Source: Odiellus spinosus (Eukaryota > Arthropoda > Arachnida > Opiliones > Phalangiidae). From it: 64,000 nucleotides of DNA. The translations under genes and the position numbers were made by a program. Shown piece by piece: positions 61,900 through 64,000 of this stretch (the stretch's first letter is position 1; every line of letters begins with the position of its first letter). The notes under the pieces were generated by a model. The model did not search any database, was not told the DNA's origin, and was given only the letters and a program-made list of their open reading frames with translations. The stretch lies in contig OY987228.1 of the NCBI GenBank assembly GCA_963920705.1, forward strand, positions 18,670,565 through 18,734,564. Direction: 5' to 3'.

Positions 61900-64000
61900 T
61901 TGCACAAATAATTGGAGTATACCATCTTTAAAAATTGGCATATTTCTGTAAATTGTGGCTTTAAGCCCCGCGAACTTTTTCTCTGAAAATTTGTCTTTGC
62001 ATAAAAGCTTTCACACGCGAAAATAAAGTCCCCAGAAAACATACGTGGGTTAAGAGTCTAATATCAAAAGTGCTTATATAGGAAAACTCGTCCCTTTTAA
62101 AATTCTTCCGAAATTTTTGGGCAAAAGCAATCAGAGAACCGAGAGAAAATGAGGAAGAGCGTGGAGGCGTTTTAAAATTTCACCCATCAAATCCCAGGAC
62201 ATCGGAAAAGGGCGAAACTTAAAACAGAGCTCCGAGTCCGTGCGGTGAGGATGGGGAGGCCTAAAACTTTTCTCATTCTCGCGTTCACTCTCTTTTATTT
62301 CCTACGCCTTTCGTTTTAATCCTTTCGGATTTCCCCCTATAGCGAACTCTCATTAGCGGCAGTGCGTATTAAAAAGATCTCAGGCTGCAGGGGTGGGGAG
62401 AATCCGAGATGATTTTCAAAGAGTTTCGCCGACAACCGAGCGCGTGGTGCGTGGTAGATACCGAACGAAAACGAAAATTTTAAAAGGTTTCGTCGAACCT
62501 CGACGGTCCCCAAACTCATTAATTCTAAGTTGCAAGCGGAGTTACCATAGTAGTAGTATATCCCGAGAAAATAACTAAGTTTAGGACAAGATCTGACTTC
62601 CTGCATCTACCGGTATAAAAAAAAACGTTCTTAAAGACACCAATAAAAGTATATTTCGATGAGGTAAAGCTTTCTCCGGGAATATCTCGAGAATGAAGGC
62701 ATAGGCAGAGCGAGGAAAAACTATCTCTCTTCTCTCCACGCCATCAAAACGAAGTATTTTGCAGTGATTCTGGATAATACTAGCTACGTTTCTATTCCGA
62801 TGAATGGAACGAATTTTCACCACACAAAGGCCGATCCCTCAAATATTTTAATTTATTTTTGATATAACCCCAAAATTTCATAAATCGTGAATAAAGATCG
62901 AATTAATTCTAATATGGAAACGCGGCTTTTCATTGATGTCTCTACCCTTCCCTTCATACGTATATAATTTGACCTAATAAATGTCCCATGTTCCCAACCC
63001 TAATAACTACGCATGCAGAGCAGCTAGTGCTACGTGCAAATGAGTCGTTCTTGCTATTTCACTTCGATTAACTATTCCACCAAAAACTAAGGAAAAAAAA
63101 TCGCGTTATAAAGTTTCAAAATTAGAGTTTGTCGCCTGGAATAATTTGCAAAGAGACATTGGGATGAAATTGGATCACGCGTAGGGTGAACAAGGCGTAA
63201 AAAGGGTTAAAAAGAACTTAATATAAACGAAATCTCTTGAGACTGTACAGTATATATTTTTTTCTACAGTTTAAGGAATAAATTAAGGCATGGAAACTAA
63301 TCTGGATTATCACGACGACTGTTTCATAATATTAAAAAGTTTTTAAACTAGTTTCACAAGTCTATAACTATTCCATACTAATAAACAAAGCCCCGTAGCT
63401 CTTGGAAATTTCAAAATTAAATTGTCAAAAATATCGGTCATTTTTTACGATATAATGACGTAATTTATTTTAAAAAATTAACAAAAATTCAAATATAAAA
63501 TATGTTTTTTTACTGTCGCGGTAATATTTATAGCTCATGAAAAATCCCACACATTCCATTATCCCTTTTATCAACATAGGTTACAGTCAAAGGGGGGGGG
63601 GGGTAGTCAATCGAATAATAAGATGGATTTCCTCCTATCGAATTTATTTTGGGTAATTACTCGCTAGTCGCTTCTCATAATTGGCTTCTTAATGAAGTTT
63701 TTTTTCCCCTCATCACTTCTCTTTTTCACGAAGAACGTGGTATGTTATTTTTGGAATCAGTTCCATGGGGGATACGCGGAGATGATAGGGTGAAAAAGAA
63801 AGATTTCCTCATTTTTTTTTCCTTAAAAATTTGGAAGAATCTCATCAGTGCAAAAAAAGGCGGACTTCTCTTTTTCCCGCGCCCACGTTCTTACACGCCT
63901 GTTGACAGAGTCAGTCTGAATCCTCAACGTGTACGGACTAAAATCTACCTTAGAAATAAGAAGGGCTATAGCTTTGTACTTAATGAAACCTTACATTGAA
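61900..64000. other. Intergenic DNA to the right edge
   Basis: No convincing gene. 62.1-62.8 kb is CpG-richer; G13 occurs near 63590. The 116-codon frame at 63649-63999 near the edge lacks any domain and is not called. Confidence 0.5.

Overview
The window is AT-rich arthropod genomic DNA, probably from an insect. It carries one recognisable host gene embedded in repeat-rich non-coding sequence. That gene is the single Tbx2/Tbx3-type T-box factor, the ortholog of Drosophila bifid/optomotor-blind (bi/omb). Three things point to an arthropod: the T-box and its flanks read like insect Omb ([21 protein letters not shown]), TTAGG-type telomeric motifs are scattered through the window, and the introns use ordinary GT-AG sites.

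Layout. Bases 1-1483 (minus strand) are the open, 5'-truncated coding region of a non-LTR retrotransposon that runs off the left edge, with endonuclease then the start of reverse transcriptase. Bases 1.6-4.4 kb are AT-rich non-coding DNA with one short inverted-repeat element. Bases 4.4-6.75 kb are GC/CpG-richer and look like the bi promoter and 5'UTR; they contain E2F-like, CRE and T-box-like palindromes and a GA tract. The bi coding exons (plus strand) are 6750-7162, 9095-9362, 30237-30383, 37731-37807 and 37925-39179. Phases match at every junction and the total is exactly 720 codons including the stop (719 aa). A possible extra 69-nt in-frame intron lies inside the last exon at 38104-38172. 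Intron 2 (20.9 kb) and intron 3 (7.3 kb) hold most of the intragenic repeats. From 39.2 kb to the right edge I see no convincing host gene, only AT-rich DNA, non-autonomous elements, satellites and one weak protease-like fragment.

The most striking content besides bi is a set of non-autonomous, palindrome-ended elements. A ~337-bp family has seven nearly intact copies, six with perfect 7-bp target duplications and one with 8 bp. A TTAA-flanked family has four copies. A family whose ends read GTTCACAC or close variants includes one inverted dimer. There are also several single-copy foldbacks. A degenerate inverted array of TTGGGCGAAATG-like units surrounds four perfect TTAGG telomeric repeats. 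No operon-like or multi-gene system is visible; the novelty candidates are the mobile elements and the bi regulatory and splicing features.
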